DNA of 64,000 nt from Hydrogenophaga sp. (GTDB lineage: Bacteria; Pseudomonadota; Gammaproteobacteria; Burkholderiales; Burkholderiaceae_C): assembly GCF_030373225.1 (NCBI RefSeq), contig NZ_JAUCZG010000006.1, positions 87,159 to 151,158 of the forward strand. Direction: 5' to 3'. The translations under genes and the position numbers were made by a program. Shown one piece after another: positions 10,414-18,684 of the stretch (its first letter is position 1; every line of letters begins with the position of its first letter). The notes under the pieces were generated by a model. It worked only from the letters and a program-made list of their open reading frames with translations. It did not search any database and was not told where the DNA came from.

Positions 10414-12421
10414 CGTCCGCCGCCGCGGCCTGGTCGGGCGCCGGGCACGGCACCCTCAATCCGAAGCAGGTTCCCTTGTGCAGCGTGGAGCGCAGTTCGA
10501 CCCGGATGCCGAGCAGATCCGCACATCCTTTGACGATCGCCAGCCCCAGACCCAGACCCTGTTGCTGGCCCATCAGGTGTCTGCCGCGCTGGTGCATGCG
10601 AAACACCAGCTCCTGCTCGTCGGGCGCAATGCCGGGGCCGGTGTCCCACACCTGGATCAGCAGGTGACCGGAGCGCTGGCGGCAACCCAGCAGGACGCCA
10701 CCCGTCTTCGTGTACCGAAAGGCGTTGGAAAGCAGGTTGCAGAGCATTCGCTCCAGCAGGGCACAGTCGCTGTGCACCAGCGCGAGGCTGGGCGTGACGT
10801 GCCAGCTCAGGCCGCGCTGCCGCGCAATCGGCGCAAACATCGAGTCGATCCGGTCCAGCATGTCCTGTACCGAAAAGGTCTGGATGTCCGGCTTCAGGTC
10901 GGACCGCTCCAGATGCACCGCCATCGCCAGGGAGGCGAGCAGTTCGTCGGCCACCTGCAGTGCCGACTGCATGTGTCTGGTGGCCTCATGGCTGGAGCCG
11001 TTCGGTGACTGGCGGTGGATGCTCTCGATGGCCAGGCTGATGGCATACACCGGCTGTTGCAGATCGTGGGCGACGGCCGCCATGAAGCCGGATTTTTCAC
11101 GCAGCGCCGACTCGGCGAGTTCCCGCTCCGCCGTTTCGTGTCTGCGCGCGGCCTCCGCAGTGGCCCGGGCCTTGCGCTCGGCCATGATCCGGTCTGCCAG
11201 GGCGAGCGAAAGCATCAGCATTTCGAAGGCAGATGCCAGCAGAATGCCGTTGTCGAGCAAGGGGTGACTCGACAGAAATCCGATCTGCACCAGGACGCGC
11301 AACAGACCCGCCACGGCGATCGCGGTCCACCCCAGCAGGAAGTACGCAGCACCCGGCGTTTTCAGTCGGGCGCCCAGAGCGGCTGCGATCTGGATGAGGA
11401 ACGCGGTCAGCAACCCCATGGGAACAATTAGCAGATTGGAAACTTCCAGCGGGGTCAACCAGACATGGCTGGCGATCACGGGTATCCAGGCAGCCGCACC
11501 CAGGCGCAGTGCCAGGGCCAACCGGGGTGCCGTCTCGCTCAGGCGAAGGAAGCGAAGGGTGAAGACGAGTGCCATTGCGCAAAACACGCTGGAGGAGAGG
11601 CTCAGCAGCGGAATGGTGAGCAAGGCATGCCCGGGCCACAGCAGGTGTGGGCCGATGCCGGTGTTTCCCAGCTGGAAGACCACCAGCGACAGTCCGAACC
11701 CCAGATAGCTGGCATAGGCGGTGTCACGCAGGCGGACCGCCAGAAAGCCGTTGTACGCGAGCAGTCCGGCCATGAGCCCGAAGTACGCAGCGAGCAGGCT
11801 GTATTCACGCAGCTCGCGGTCGCGCCAGGCGCTGGACCGCCACAGTTCAAGCTTCATCTGCAGAAGCGATTCGGAGCGCACCCGCAGGTAGACGGTGTGG
11901 GTCTGACGGGCTTCGAGAACGATGGGGAAGGTGGGGTGGCGGCCGGGCGTGGCCACACCCTGGACCTGCGCCTGAAGGCCTCCGTAGGCCACTTGTGGCG
12001 GCGCGCCGGGTGTCTCCAGCACCATCAGCACACCGGCCAGGTGAGGGCTGGGCAGCGTCAGCGTCCAGTCGCCACCGCCTTTGTCATCGGTGGTGAGGGT
12101 CAGGCGAAACCAGAGGGTGGTCGACACGCCTGCGAAGTTGCCCGCGCCGCGTCGCTCGCTCAGCAGATGCCACTCGCCCTCGGCGGGCGGCACCGAAGCA
12201 TTCTCCAGCGCCGGTGCGAACCGGTATTCCAGCAGGTCGGTGGCTTGCAGCCGCTGTTGTCCGCCGTCGACCTGCAGCGCTGGTGCAGCCTCGACCGTTG
12301 ATGCCGCGCAGAGCCACCAGACCATGAGCCCGAGCGCGCGCGGTGCCGCCCCACGCACGGCACGACAAAAGGCCTGCCATGGCCGAACCAGAAAAGAGGG
12401 CCGTGGGTCCCGGGTGCTCAT
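10313..12421 (-). CDS. 7TM-DISM type membrane sensor histidine kinase
   Basis: The product is 702 aa. Signal peptide to about residue 46; periplasmic 7TMR-DISMED2-like sensing domain (~50-200); seven closely spaced membrane helices (~205-410); short coiled coil rich in Ala/Glu/Arg; HisKA with AHDLQQPVYA (His452); and HATPase_c with N-box NLLSNAFRYT (~562), DTGPGI (~593) and GLGLGLAIV (~622). There is no receiver domain, and no response regulator lies beside it. The last ~33 residues are Pro/Ser/Ala-rich, lie antisense to holA and look like run-on rather than domain. The ligand is unknown; related DISM domains are thought to bind carbohydrates. Confidence 0.88.
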   Translation of the reverse strand: MSTRDPRPSFLVRPWQAFCRAVRGAAPRALGLMVWWLCAASTVEAAPALQVDGGQQRLQATDLLEYRFAPALENASVPPAEGEWHLLSERRGAGNFAGVSTTLWFRLTLTTDDKGGGDWTLTLPSPHLAGVLMVLETPGAPPQVAYGGLQAQVQGVATPGRHPTFPIVLEARQTHTVYLRVRSESLLQMKLELWRSSAWRDRELREYSLLAAYFGLMAGLLAYNGFLAVRLRDTAYASYLGFGLSLVVFQLGNTGIGPHLLWPGHALLTIPLLSLSSSVFCAMALVFTLRFLRLSETAPRLALALRLGAAAWIPVIASHVWLTPLEVSNLLIVPMGLLTAFLIQIAAALGARLKTPGAAYFLLGWTAIAVAGLLRVLVQIGFLSSHPLLDNGILLASAFEMLMLSLALADRIMAERKARATAEAARRHETAERELAESALREKSGFMAAVAHDLQQPVYAISLAIESIHRQSPNGSSHEATRHMQSALQVADELLASLAMAVHLERSDLKPDIQTFSVQDMLDRIDSMFAPIARQRGLSWHVTPSLALVHSDCALLERMLCNLLSNAFRYTKTGGVLLGCRQRSGHLLIQVWDTGPGIAPDEQELVFRMHQRGRHLMGQQQGLGLGLAIVKGCADLLGIRVELRSTLHKGTCFGLRVPCPAPDQAAAADVSAQATRKPPPPSSPSAATPATDRPASPVPSDP

Positions 12422-12482
12422 GGACGGGCGACCGGGATGCGGAGTGGTCGTTCGTTGCCGTGCCTGCGACGATGCCGCGGGT

Positions 12483-13442
12483 TCAGGCGCCGTTCACCGC
12501 CGTCTCCCGGTAGGCCGATGGCGACACGCCCGTGTGCTCGCGGAACACGCGGCTGAAGTGCGCCGTGTTGTTGAAGCCCCAGGAGAACGCGATCTCGGTG
12601 ATGGTGCGCGGCACGCCGGTGCTCTGGCGCAGTTCGCGCATGCAGGCCTGGATTCGCTGGCGCTGGATGTAGTGCGCGGGGGTGTCTTCGTCGGCGCTGA
12701 AGGCATTGTGCAGGTGGCGCTTGCTGCAGTTCAACGCCTGGGCGATGTGGTCGAGCGACAGCGCCGGATCGCGCAGGTGCTGGCCGATGTGCTCGCGGAT
12801 GCGGTCGCGGAAGGCCTCGAGCTGGGTGACGCTGTTCCCGCGCCCGGCGAGTTCCTGCAAGGACAGGCGCACCAGTTCCACGATGAGCTCGCCCGCGCCG
12901 CGCGCTGCGGTCTCGCTCATCTGCGGCAGTTCCTGGTAGGTGCTGCGCATGGTCTCCAGGGCCACGCGTGCAATGCCGCTCACGCCGCCCACGTGTCTCG
13001 CCATCAGCGGCTCCAGCTTGATGCCGCGCTCGGTCAGCTGGTCCTTGGGCAGCATCACGATCAGGTGCTCGACCCGCTCGGGGTTGGCGATTTCGTAGCT
13101 GCCGGTGGTGTCGTAGATGGCCCAGCCGCCGGGCCGCACCCAGGCCTCGCGGCCCTGCTGCTGCACCGCCGCGCTGCCCTGCCAGGGTGCCACGATCTTG
13201 AGGTAGGCGCGCTCGCTGTCGCGCGCCAGCTGCGGGCTCTTGAGCACGCGGTGGCGGTTGGCCTCGAGCTTGGTGAGCACCACGTCGCCCGCGGTCGATG
13301 CGCTCATGTGACCGTCGAAACCGGTGTCGCCGTACAGGTCGGACTGCAGGCCGCCGAAATGTGTCCAGACCCAGTCGCGCCAGATGGCGGCGCGCTCGAT
13401 CGGCGCGACGCTGTCGGTGCTCATCACGGAGGCAGCGGCCAT
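12483..13442 (-). CDS. AraC-family transcriptional regulator
   Basis: The product is 319 aa. The N-terminal half matches the AraC-binding-like domain of FeaR/NahR-type activators (about residues 20-190). The C-terminal AraC double helix-turn-helix (about 215-315) includes ITEIAFSWGFNNTAHFSRVFREHTGVSPSAYR. It is divergent from the ABC transporter/aldehyde dehydrogenase operon, with a 193-base gap, and is its probable regulator. The domain type and the NahF-like dehydrogenase suggest an aromatic or arylalkyl effector; that is inference. Confidence 0.9.
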   Translation of the reverse strand: MAAASVMSTDSVAPIERAAIWRDWVWTHFGGLQSDLYGDTGFDGHMSASTAGDVVLTKLEANRHRVLKSPQLARDSERAYLKIVAPWQGSAAVQQQGREAWVRPGGWAIYDTTGSYEIANPERVEHLIVMLPKDQLTERGIKLEPLMARHVGGVSGIARVALETMRSTYQELPQMSETAARGAGELIVELVRLSLQELAGRGNSVTQLEAFRDRIREHIGQHLRDPALSLDHIAQALNCSKRHLHNAFSADEDTPAHYIQRQRIQACMRELRQSTGVPRTITEIAFSWGFNNTAHFSRVFREHTGVSPSAYRETAVNGA

Positions 13443-13635
13443 GGGGGTCTCCGGGGGTGTCAGGGCCTCAAATTATCGGGCGCACCGTCTGGCCCTGCAT
13501 CGCACAAGTTTGAGGGTTTACCCGGGGCGCCGTGCACGTTCCGTCAAGCAGGTAGTGCACCCACAGCACAGCGCGCAGCGTGTGTCCTGCCTACCATTCG
13601 GCTCTCAGCCCACCCACATCCGCAGGAGACACAAC
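13443..13635. promoter_or_regulatory. Divergent control region between the AraC regulator and the ABC operon
   Basis: 193 bases with no gene. It should hold both promoters and the AraC-family sites. I see two GTGCAC words about 23 bases apart and a strong ribosome-binding site (CAGGAGAC) before the substrate-binding protein, but no convincing -35/-10 pair. Confidence 0.4.
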
Positions 13636-14835
13636 ATGGTTCAAGCCAATCGCCGTCTGGTCATCAAGAGCGCCGCCGCCGCGGTGGGCGCCATGTCCTT
13701 CGCTCCCCAGCTCATGGCGCAATCCGCACCGGTGCGCGTCGGCTATTCGATGTCGCGCACCGGCCCCTGGACGGGTGGCGCGCAGGTGAGCCAGGAGCCC
13801 AACTACCTGCTGTGGGCCGAGCAGCAGAACGCCGCGGGTGGTCTCGATGTCAAGGGCGTCAGGCGCCAGATCGAGCTCATCAGCAGCGACGACCGCAGCG
13901 ACACCGAGACCGTGGTGCGCACCTACGAAAAGCTCATGGGCAGCGACAAGGTCGACCTCGTGCTGCCGCCCTGGGGTTCCAACGCCAACTTCGCCGTGGC
14001 CCCGCTGGCCAATCGCTTCCAGTACCCGTTTCTGGCGCCCACCGCGCTCTCGCGCCGGCTGGTCGAGATGCGCCTGCCGTATTTCTTCCTGCTGCTGCAG
14101 CAGCCCGCGCCCATGACCAACGCGCTGGTCGACATGCTCAAGGCCAACGGCGTGAAGACCGTGGCGCTGATCTACGTGGACGACCTGTTCGGCCTGGAGA
14201 ACTACGCCGCCTTCAAGGTGGCGCTGCAGGGCAGTGGCATCACCATGGTGGAAGACAAGAGCTACCCCGGTGGCGTGAAGGACCTCTCTCCGGTGTTGCG
14301 CTCGATGAAGGACAAGAACCCCGACGCCTTTGTGGGCTTCACCTACCCGCCCGACACCATCCTGGCCAGCCGCCAGGCCAAGGAAGTGGGCTTCAACCCG
14401 AAGTTCTTCTACGCCTCGGTGGGCACGGCCTTCCAGCTCTACCGCAACGTGATGACGCCCGCCGGCGCCGAGGGCGTGCTCGGCATGGGCTCGTGGAACA
14501 GCAAGACCAGCCCGGCAGCCAAGGCCTACTTCGACGCGCACACCAAAAAGTTCGCCGGCAAGGAACCCGACCGCTGGGCCAGCGGCGCCTGCTGGGCCGG
14601 CCTGGAGATCCTCACCAGCGCGGTGAAGGCCCAGGGCCTGGACCGCAAGGCGATCCGCGACCACGTGGCCGGCACGACCCACAAGACCATCATCGGTGAC
14701 GTGAAGTTCAACGGCAGCGAGAACGTGGGCACGCCGGGCACCGTGAGCCAGTGGCAGAACGGGGAGTTCGAGGTGGTGTGGCCGAAGAGCGTGGCCACGG
14801 CAGCGTTGAACCCCAACAAACCTGTTTGGAAATAA
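13636..14835 (+). CDS. ABC transporter periplasmic substrate-binding protein (branched-chain/LivK type)
   Basis: The product is 399 aa from the ATG at 13636, which has GGAG nine bases upstream; the track start at 13324 lies inside the divergent regulator and is rejected. A Tat-like or Sec signal (NRRLVIKSAAAAVGAMSFAPQLMAQS) is followed by a Peripla_BP_6 fold (VRVGYSMSRTGPWTGGAQV...). It is the first gene of a complete LivKHMGF-type uptake operon. Such systems carry amino acids but also many aromatic acids and amides; the neighbouring aldehyde dehydrogenase hints at the latter. Confidence 0.9.
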   Translation: MVQANRRLVIKSAAAAVGAMSFAPQLMAQSAPVRVGYSMSRTGPWTGGAQVSQEPNYLLWAEQQNAAGGLDVKGVRRQIELISSDDRSDTETVVRTYEKLMGSDKVDLVLPPWGSNANFAVAPLANRFQYPFLAPTALSRRLVEMRLPYFFLLLQQPAPMTNALVDMLKANGVKTVALIYVDDLFGLENYAAFKVALQGSGITMVEDKSYPGGVKDLSPVLRSMKDKNPDAFVGFTYPPDTILASRQAKEVGFNPKFFYASVGTAFQLYRNVMTPAGAEGVLGMGSWNSKTSPAAKAYFDAHTKKFAGKEPDRWASGACWAGLEILTSAVKAQGLDRKAIRDHVAGTTHKTIIGDVKFNGSENVGTPGTVSQWQNGEFEVVWPKSVATAALNPNKPVWK

Positions 14836-14857
14836 ACGCCCTCGTGTACCCGCACAT

Positions 14858-14901
14858 CCGTTCGCCCTGAGCTTGTCGAAGGACAAGCTCAGGGCGAACG
14901 G
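14858..14901. repeat. Dispersed REP-like repeat (family 1), perfect inverted pair
   Basis: A perfect 20-bp inverted repeat CCGTTCGCCCTGAGCTTGTC / GACAAGCTCAGGGCGAACGG with a four-base GAAG loop. It lies between the binding-protein stop and the permease start. Related copies are at 16870, 18605, 32368, 58263 and 63612. Confidence 0.9.
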
Positions 14902-14928
14902 GGTTGTGTTTCCGGTCCTCCAAATCAC

Positions 14929-15831
14929 ATGTCCTTCTCCGCCTGGCTCGAACTGCTTGCCTCCGGCCTCATCACCGGCGGCATCTATGCGCTCGTCGCT
15001 CTCGGACTGAACCTGCAGTACGGGCTGATGCGCATCCTGAACATTGCGCATGGCGAGTTCCTCATGGTGGGGGCCTACCTCACCTGGATGGCACAGACCT
15101 CGCTCGGCCTGAACCCGCTGTTCATGGTGCCGGTGTCGTTCGCGATGCTGTTCGTGCTGGGCTGGGTGGTGCACCGGCTGTGTTTCCGCCGCCTCACCGC
15201 CACCTCGCCCAACCTCGACATCTTTGAAGCGCGTGGCCTCATGGTGGCCTTCGGGCTGATGTTCCTGGTGCAGAACTTCGCCTCCTGGATGTGGGGCGGC
15301 GACCTGCGCGGCTACGACTTCCTGACCGATCCGGTGCAGATTCCACTGCCCACGGGGGAGGCGCAATTTGCCGGCAACAAGCTGCTGGTGTTTGCGCTGG
15401 CCCTGCTGTTCTCGGGCGCGCTCATCGTGCTCATGCGCACCACCTTGCTGGGCAAGGGCGTGCGCGCGCTGATGCAGTCGCCCACCGGCGCGCAGCTCAT
15501 GGGCATCAACACGCGCCGCCTGCACCCGCTCATGTTCGGCATCGGCCTGGGTCTGTCGGGCGTGGCGGGTTGCCTGATCTCGATGGCCTACACCATCAGC
15601 CCGTCGATGGGCGAGCCCTACACCATCACCGCGCTCATCGTCATCACGCTCGGCGGCTTCGGCAGCATGGGCGGCGCGCTGGCCGGCGGCCTGCTGCTGG
15701 GCGTGATCGAAGCCCTGGGCATGCACTTCACCAACCCCTCGCTCAAGGCCTTGTTGAGCTACGTGGTCTTCATCAGCGTGCTGCTTTTGCGGCCTGAAGG
15801 TCTGTTTTCCCGCAAGTCAAGAAAAGCATGA
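14929..15831 (+). CDS. Branched-chain-type ABC transporter permease (LivH family)
   Basis: The product is 300 aa, a very hydrophobic inner-membrane protein with about eight spans. It has the LivH-type N-terminus SGLITGGIYALVALGLNLQYGLMRILNIAHGEF and the C-terminal TALIVITLGGFGSMGGALAGGLLLGVIEA. It should form the transmembrane channel with the LivM-type partner that follows, overlapping by four bases (ATGA). Confidence 0.93.
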   Translation: MSFSAWLELLASGLITGGIYALVALGLNLQYGLMRILNIAHGEFLMVGAYLTWMAQTSLGLNPLFMVPVSFAMLFVLGWVVHRLCFRRLTATSPNLDIFEARGLMVAFGLMFLVQNFASWMWGGDLRGYDFLTDPVQIPLPTGEAQFAGNKLLVFALALLFSGALIVLMRTTLLGKGVRALMQSPTGAQLMGINTRRLHPLMFGIGLGLSGVAGCLISMAYTISPSMGEPYTITALIVITLGGFGSMGGALAGGLLLGVIEALGMHFTNPSLKALLSYVVFISVLLLRPEGLFSRKSRKA

Positions 15832-16856
15832 CCTCCCGTCAGTACCTCATCCGCGACCTGCTGGTCCTCTTCGGCCTCACCGGCTGGGCGCTGGCGCTGC
15901 CGGGCTTCGCCAGCGAGTTTGCCGTGTCCATGGCGCTCACCTGCCTGATGTACATCGCGCTCTCGTCGAGCTGGGCGCTGTTCTGCGGCACCACGCGCTA
16001 CCTGTCGCTGGCCACCTCGGCCTTCTTCGGCATCGGCGCCTACACCAGCGCCATCCTGCTGGAGCAGCTCTCGTGGGTGCAGGCCATCGCCATGGGCTCC
16101 CTGATCGCGGCTGCAGTGGCGGTGGTGATGGGTGCGGCCGTGCTGCACCTGCGCGGCACCTATTTCGCGGTGCTCACCTTCGGCATGACCGAGTTGATCC
16201 GCCACGCCATCAGCTATTTCGAGAAGAGCGTGACCGGCACCGTGGGCCGCGTGCTCATGGTCGTGCCCGACCGCGACACCATCTACCTCACCGTGCTGGC
16301 ACTGGCGGTGATCACGGTGGCGCTGTCGATCACCATCCGGCGCACCCGTTTCGGCCTGGCCATGCTGGGTATCGGGGCCGACGAACAGCGGGCGCAGACA
16401 CTGGGCGTGAACACGCGCTGGGTGAAGGTGGCGGGTTTTGCCCTCACCGCCGCGGTGGCCGGTGCGGTGGGCGCGGCCATGTCGGTGCGCTGGACCTACA
16501 TCGACCCGCACACCGTGTTCAACCCCTTCATCGGATTCCAGACCGTGCTGATCGCGCTCATTGGCGGGGCGGCCACCCTGTGGGGGCCGTTGATCGCCGC
16601 CATCGTCTTCAGCGTGCTGGCCGAAACCCTGCGCCTGCAGGTGCCGCAGATCTACATGATGTCGCTGGGGTTGCTGCTCATCCTGTCGGTGCTGTACCTG
16701 CCCGGAGGCCTGGCGTCGCTGCGCACCGAGACGTTCCGCGGTTGGCGCGATGGCGCGAAGGCCTGGTGGACAGAGACGCGCGACGATTGGAGTGGTGAGA
16801 CGAAGCGGCGCAAGCAACTCGACAAGAGCCTGAGGGAGCGCCGCGATGTGTTTTGA
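15828..16856 (+). CDS. Branched-chain-type ABC transporter permease (LivM family)
   Basis: The product is 342 aa. The membrane core has the family segments TRYLSLATSAFFGIGAYTSAILL, LHLRGTYFAVLTFGMTELIRH and IALIGGAATLWGPLIAAIVFSVLAETLR. It ends with a charged cytoplasmic tail (about residues 305-342, many Arg/Lys/Trp) that extends past the usual end of the domain. It is translationally coupled to the LivH-type gene. A repeat separates it from the ATPase genes. Confidence 0.92.
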   Translation: MTSRQYLIRDLLVLFGLTGWALALPGFASEFAVSMALTCLMYIALSSSWALFCGTTRYLSLATSAFFGIGAYTSAILLEQLSWVQAIAMGSLIAAAVAVVMGAAVLHLRGTYFAVLTFGMTELIRHAISYFEKSVTGTVGRVLMVVPDRDTIYLTVLALAVITVALSITIRRTRFGLAMLGIGADEQRAQTLGVNTRWVKVAGFALTAAVAGAVGAAMSVRWTYIDPHTVFNPFIGFQTVLIALIGGAATLWGPLIAAIVFSVLAETLRLQVPQIYMMSLGLLLILSVLYLPGGLASLRTETFRGWRDGAKAWWTETRDDWSGETKRRKQLDKSLRERRDVF

Positions 16857-16869
16857 AGTGAAGCAAGCT

Positions 16870-16944
16870 CCGTTCGGGCTGAGCTTGTCGAAGCCCCTCC
16901 ACGCACACATCGCAAGAGCCCTTCGACAAGCTCAGGGCGAACGG
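16870..16944. repeat. Dispersed REP-like repeat (family 1), inverted pair with long loop
   Basis: CCGTTCGGGCTGAGCTTGTCGAAG faces CTTCGACAAGCTCAGGGCGAACGG across about 27 bases. It lies in the livM-livG gap. The arms differ only at GGG versus CCC within the stem. Confidence 0.88.
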
Positions 16945-16982
16945 TTTGAGGCGGGCCCGATGCTGCGTGGGAGAAACCTGAC

Positions 16983-17786
16983 ATGACCGCGCAACCCCTT
17001 CTCGACGCCCGCGACATCACCGTGCGCTTCGGTGGTCTCACCGCGGTGGACGCGGTCAGCGCGCGCTTCATGCCTGGCGAGCTGGTGGGCATCATCGGTC
17101 CCAACGGAGCGGGCAAGACCACGTTTTTCAACGCCATCTCCGGCGTCACGCAGGCCACCAGCGGCAAGCTGCTGATGCAGGGGCGCGAGCTCAGTGGCCA
17201 GGGGCCGCACCGCTTCGCCGCCGCCGGTCTCGCGCGCACCTTCCAGACCCCGCGCACCTTTGCAGACATGCTGGTGCGCGACAACATCGCGTTCGGCCTC
17301 AAGTTCGCCGGTCGCCGGCCGCGCAAATACATCTGGTGGGGCGAAGAGACGACCGTGCCCTGGGTGCTGCGCACGCCCGCGAGCATCCTGGGCCTGATCG
17401 GTCTGTCCGACCAGGCCGATCTGCCGGCCGCGGCCATCACACCCTCGCAACAGCGCCTGCTGGAAATCGGCATGGCGCTGGCCACCCGGCCGCGCATGCT
17501 GCTGCTCGACGAAGTGGCCGCCGGTCTCACCGAAAACGAGGTCGAAGAGATGGCCCGCCTGATCCGGCGCCTGCGCGACGAGCTCGACCTCACGGTGGTC
17601 TGGATCGAGCACGCCGTGACCACGCTGCTGCGCCATGTGGAGCGCGTGATCGTGCTGCACCAGGGCAGCAAGATCGCCGACGGAACGCCTGCCGAGGTGG
17701 TGCGCAATGCCGAGGTGATCGAGGCCTACCTGGGTGACGAGATGAACGAGCCCGATGCCCGGACCCCCGAGGAGGCCACCGCATGA
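16983..17786 (+). CDS. Branched-chain-type ABC transporter ATPase (LivG family)
   Basis: The product is 267 aa. The Walker A is GPNGAGKTTFFN (about residues 39-50), Walker B MLLLDEVAAGL, and the H-loop is in VVWIEHAV. The ABC signature is ITPSQQR, where LivG of E. coli has a glycine form; some LivG subfamilies share this looser motif, so it is probably functional. It energises the transporter with the LivF-type partner, and the stop overlaps that start (ATGA). Confidence 0.9.
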   Translation: MTAQPLLDARDITVRFGGLTAVDAVSARFMPGELVGIIGPNGAGKTTFFNAISGVTQATSGKLLMQGRELSGQGPHRFAAAGLARTFQTPRTFADMLVRDNIAFGLKFAGRRPRKYIWWGEETTVPWVLRTPASILGLIGLSDQADLPAAAITPSQQRLLEIGMALATRPRMLLLDEVAAGLTENEVEEMARLIRRLRDELDLTVVWIEHAVTTLLRHVERVIVLHQGSKIADGTPAEVVRNAEVIEAYLGDEMNEPDARTPEEATA

Positions 17787-18598
17787 TGTGGTACCGCCCC
17801 AACCCGTTTGAACTCGGCGGCGGCGCACGCGCGCGCCTCAAGGTCGATGGACTGTCGGCCGGTTACGGCGCCTTTCTCGTGCTGCGCGACCTGAAGCTCG
17901 ACATCCAGCCCGGCCTCACCGTGGTGCTCGGCCCCAACGGCGCGGGCAAGACCACCTTGCTCAAGGCGCTCAACGGGCTGATCCCGCGGGTCGGCACGGT
18001 GCTGCTGGACGGGCGCGAGTTGCCCGAGAAAACGCACGAGATCGTGCAGGCCGGCGTGGCTCTGGTGCCCGAGGGCCGCCAGCTGTTTCCACAGCTCACG
18101 GTGAGGGAAAACCTCGAACTCGGTGGCTGGCTGGTGCCCAAGGCGCAACGCCCCGAGCGCCTGGCCCAGGCCTTCGTGGATTTCCCCAAGCTCAAGGAGC
18201 GTGCCTCGCAACTGGCGGGCACCATGAGCGGCGGCGAGCAGCAGATGGTGGCGGTGGCGCGCGCCATGATGTGCGCGCCGCGCCTGCTGATGCTCGACGA
18301 GCCGTCGCTCGGCCTGGCGCCGAAGATGGTCGACGAACTGCTCACCATCGTGCGCCGCATTGCCGACAGCGGCACCACCGTGCTCATGGTCGAGCAGAAC
18401 GTGAAGAAGGCCCTCGCCGTGGCCGACCGGGGCCATGTGATGGAACGCGGCACCCTGGTGGCCAGCGGCCCGGCGAAGCTGCTCGCGCGCTCCACCGTGA
18501 TCCGCGAGGCCTACCTCGGTGCCGACAAGGACCCCGCCACCGGCACCACCAGTGCGGCCGATGCGGTCCAGCGACGCAAGGCCGTGGCGACCACTTAA
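17783..18598 (+). CDS. Branched-chain-type ABC transporter ATPase (LivF family)
   Basis: The product is 271 aa. Walker A is GPNGAGKTTLLKAL, the signature is the canonical MSGGEQQMVAVARAM, Walker B is LLMLDEPSLGLAP, and the H-loop region is VLMVEQNVKKAL. The N-terminus is about 15 residues longer than the core (MMWYRPNPFELGGG...). It is the last transporter gene; the aldehyde dehydrogenase follows after a repeat. Confidence 0.93.
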   Translation: MMWYRPNPFELGGGARARLKVDGLSAGYGAFLVLRDLKLDIQPGLTVVLGPNGAGKTTLLKALNGLIPRVGTVLLDGRELPEKTHEIVQAGVALVPEGRQLFPQLTVRENLELGGWLVPKAQRPERLAQAFVDFPKLKERASQLAGTMSGGEQQMVAVARAMMCAPRLLMLDEPSLGLAPKMVDELLTIVRRIADSGTTVLMVEQNVKKALAVADRGHVMERGTLVASGPAKLLARSTVIREAYLGADKDPATGTTSAADAVQRRKAVATT

Positions 18599-18604
18599 GT
18601 GCGT

Positions 18605-18653
18605 CGTTCGGGCTGAGCGGGTCGAAGCCTTTCGACAAGCTCAGGGCGAACGG
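18605..18653. repeat. Dispersed REP-like repeat (family 1), inverted pair
   Basis: CGTTCGGGCTGAGCGGGTCGAAG is followed closely by CTTTCGACAAGCTCAGGGCGAACGGG. It fills most of the 86-base gap between the LivF-type gene and the aldehyde dehydrogenase, ending about 20 bases before the latter's ribosome-binding site. Confidence 0.85.
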
Positions 18654-18684
18654 GAATGTGAAACCGATCCAACAGGAGAACCCC

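Noticed and set aside
12081-14699. 872-aa plus-strand ORF across the AraC gene and binding-protein gene
   Set aside because: Out of frame with both and crosses the divergent control region; no coherent protein.
14858-18653. Repeat copies considered as insertion-sequence ends or a CRISPR-like array
   Set aside because: No transposase, target duplication or regular spacing; units are isolated hairpins scattered across the window, as for REP elements.
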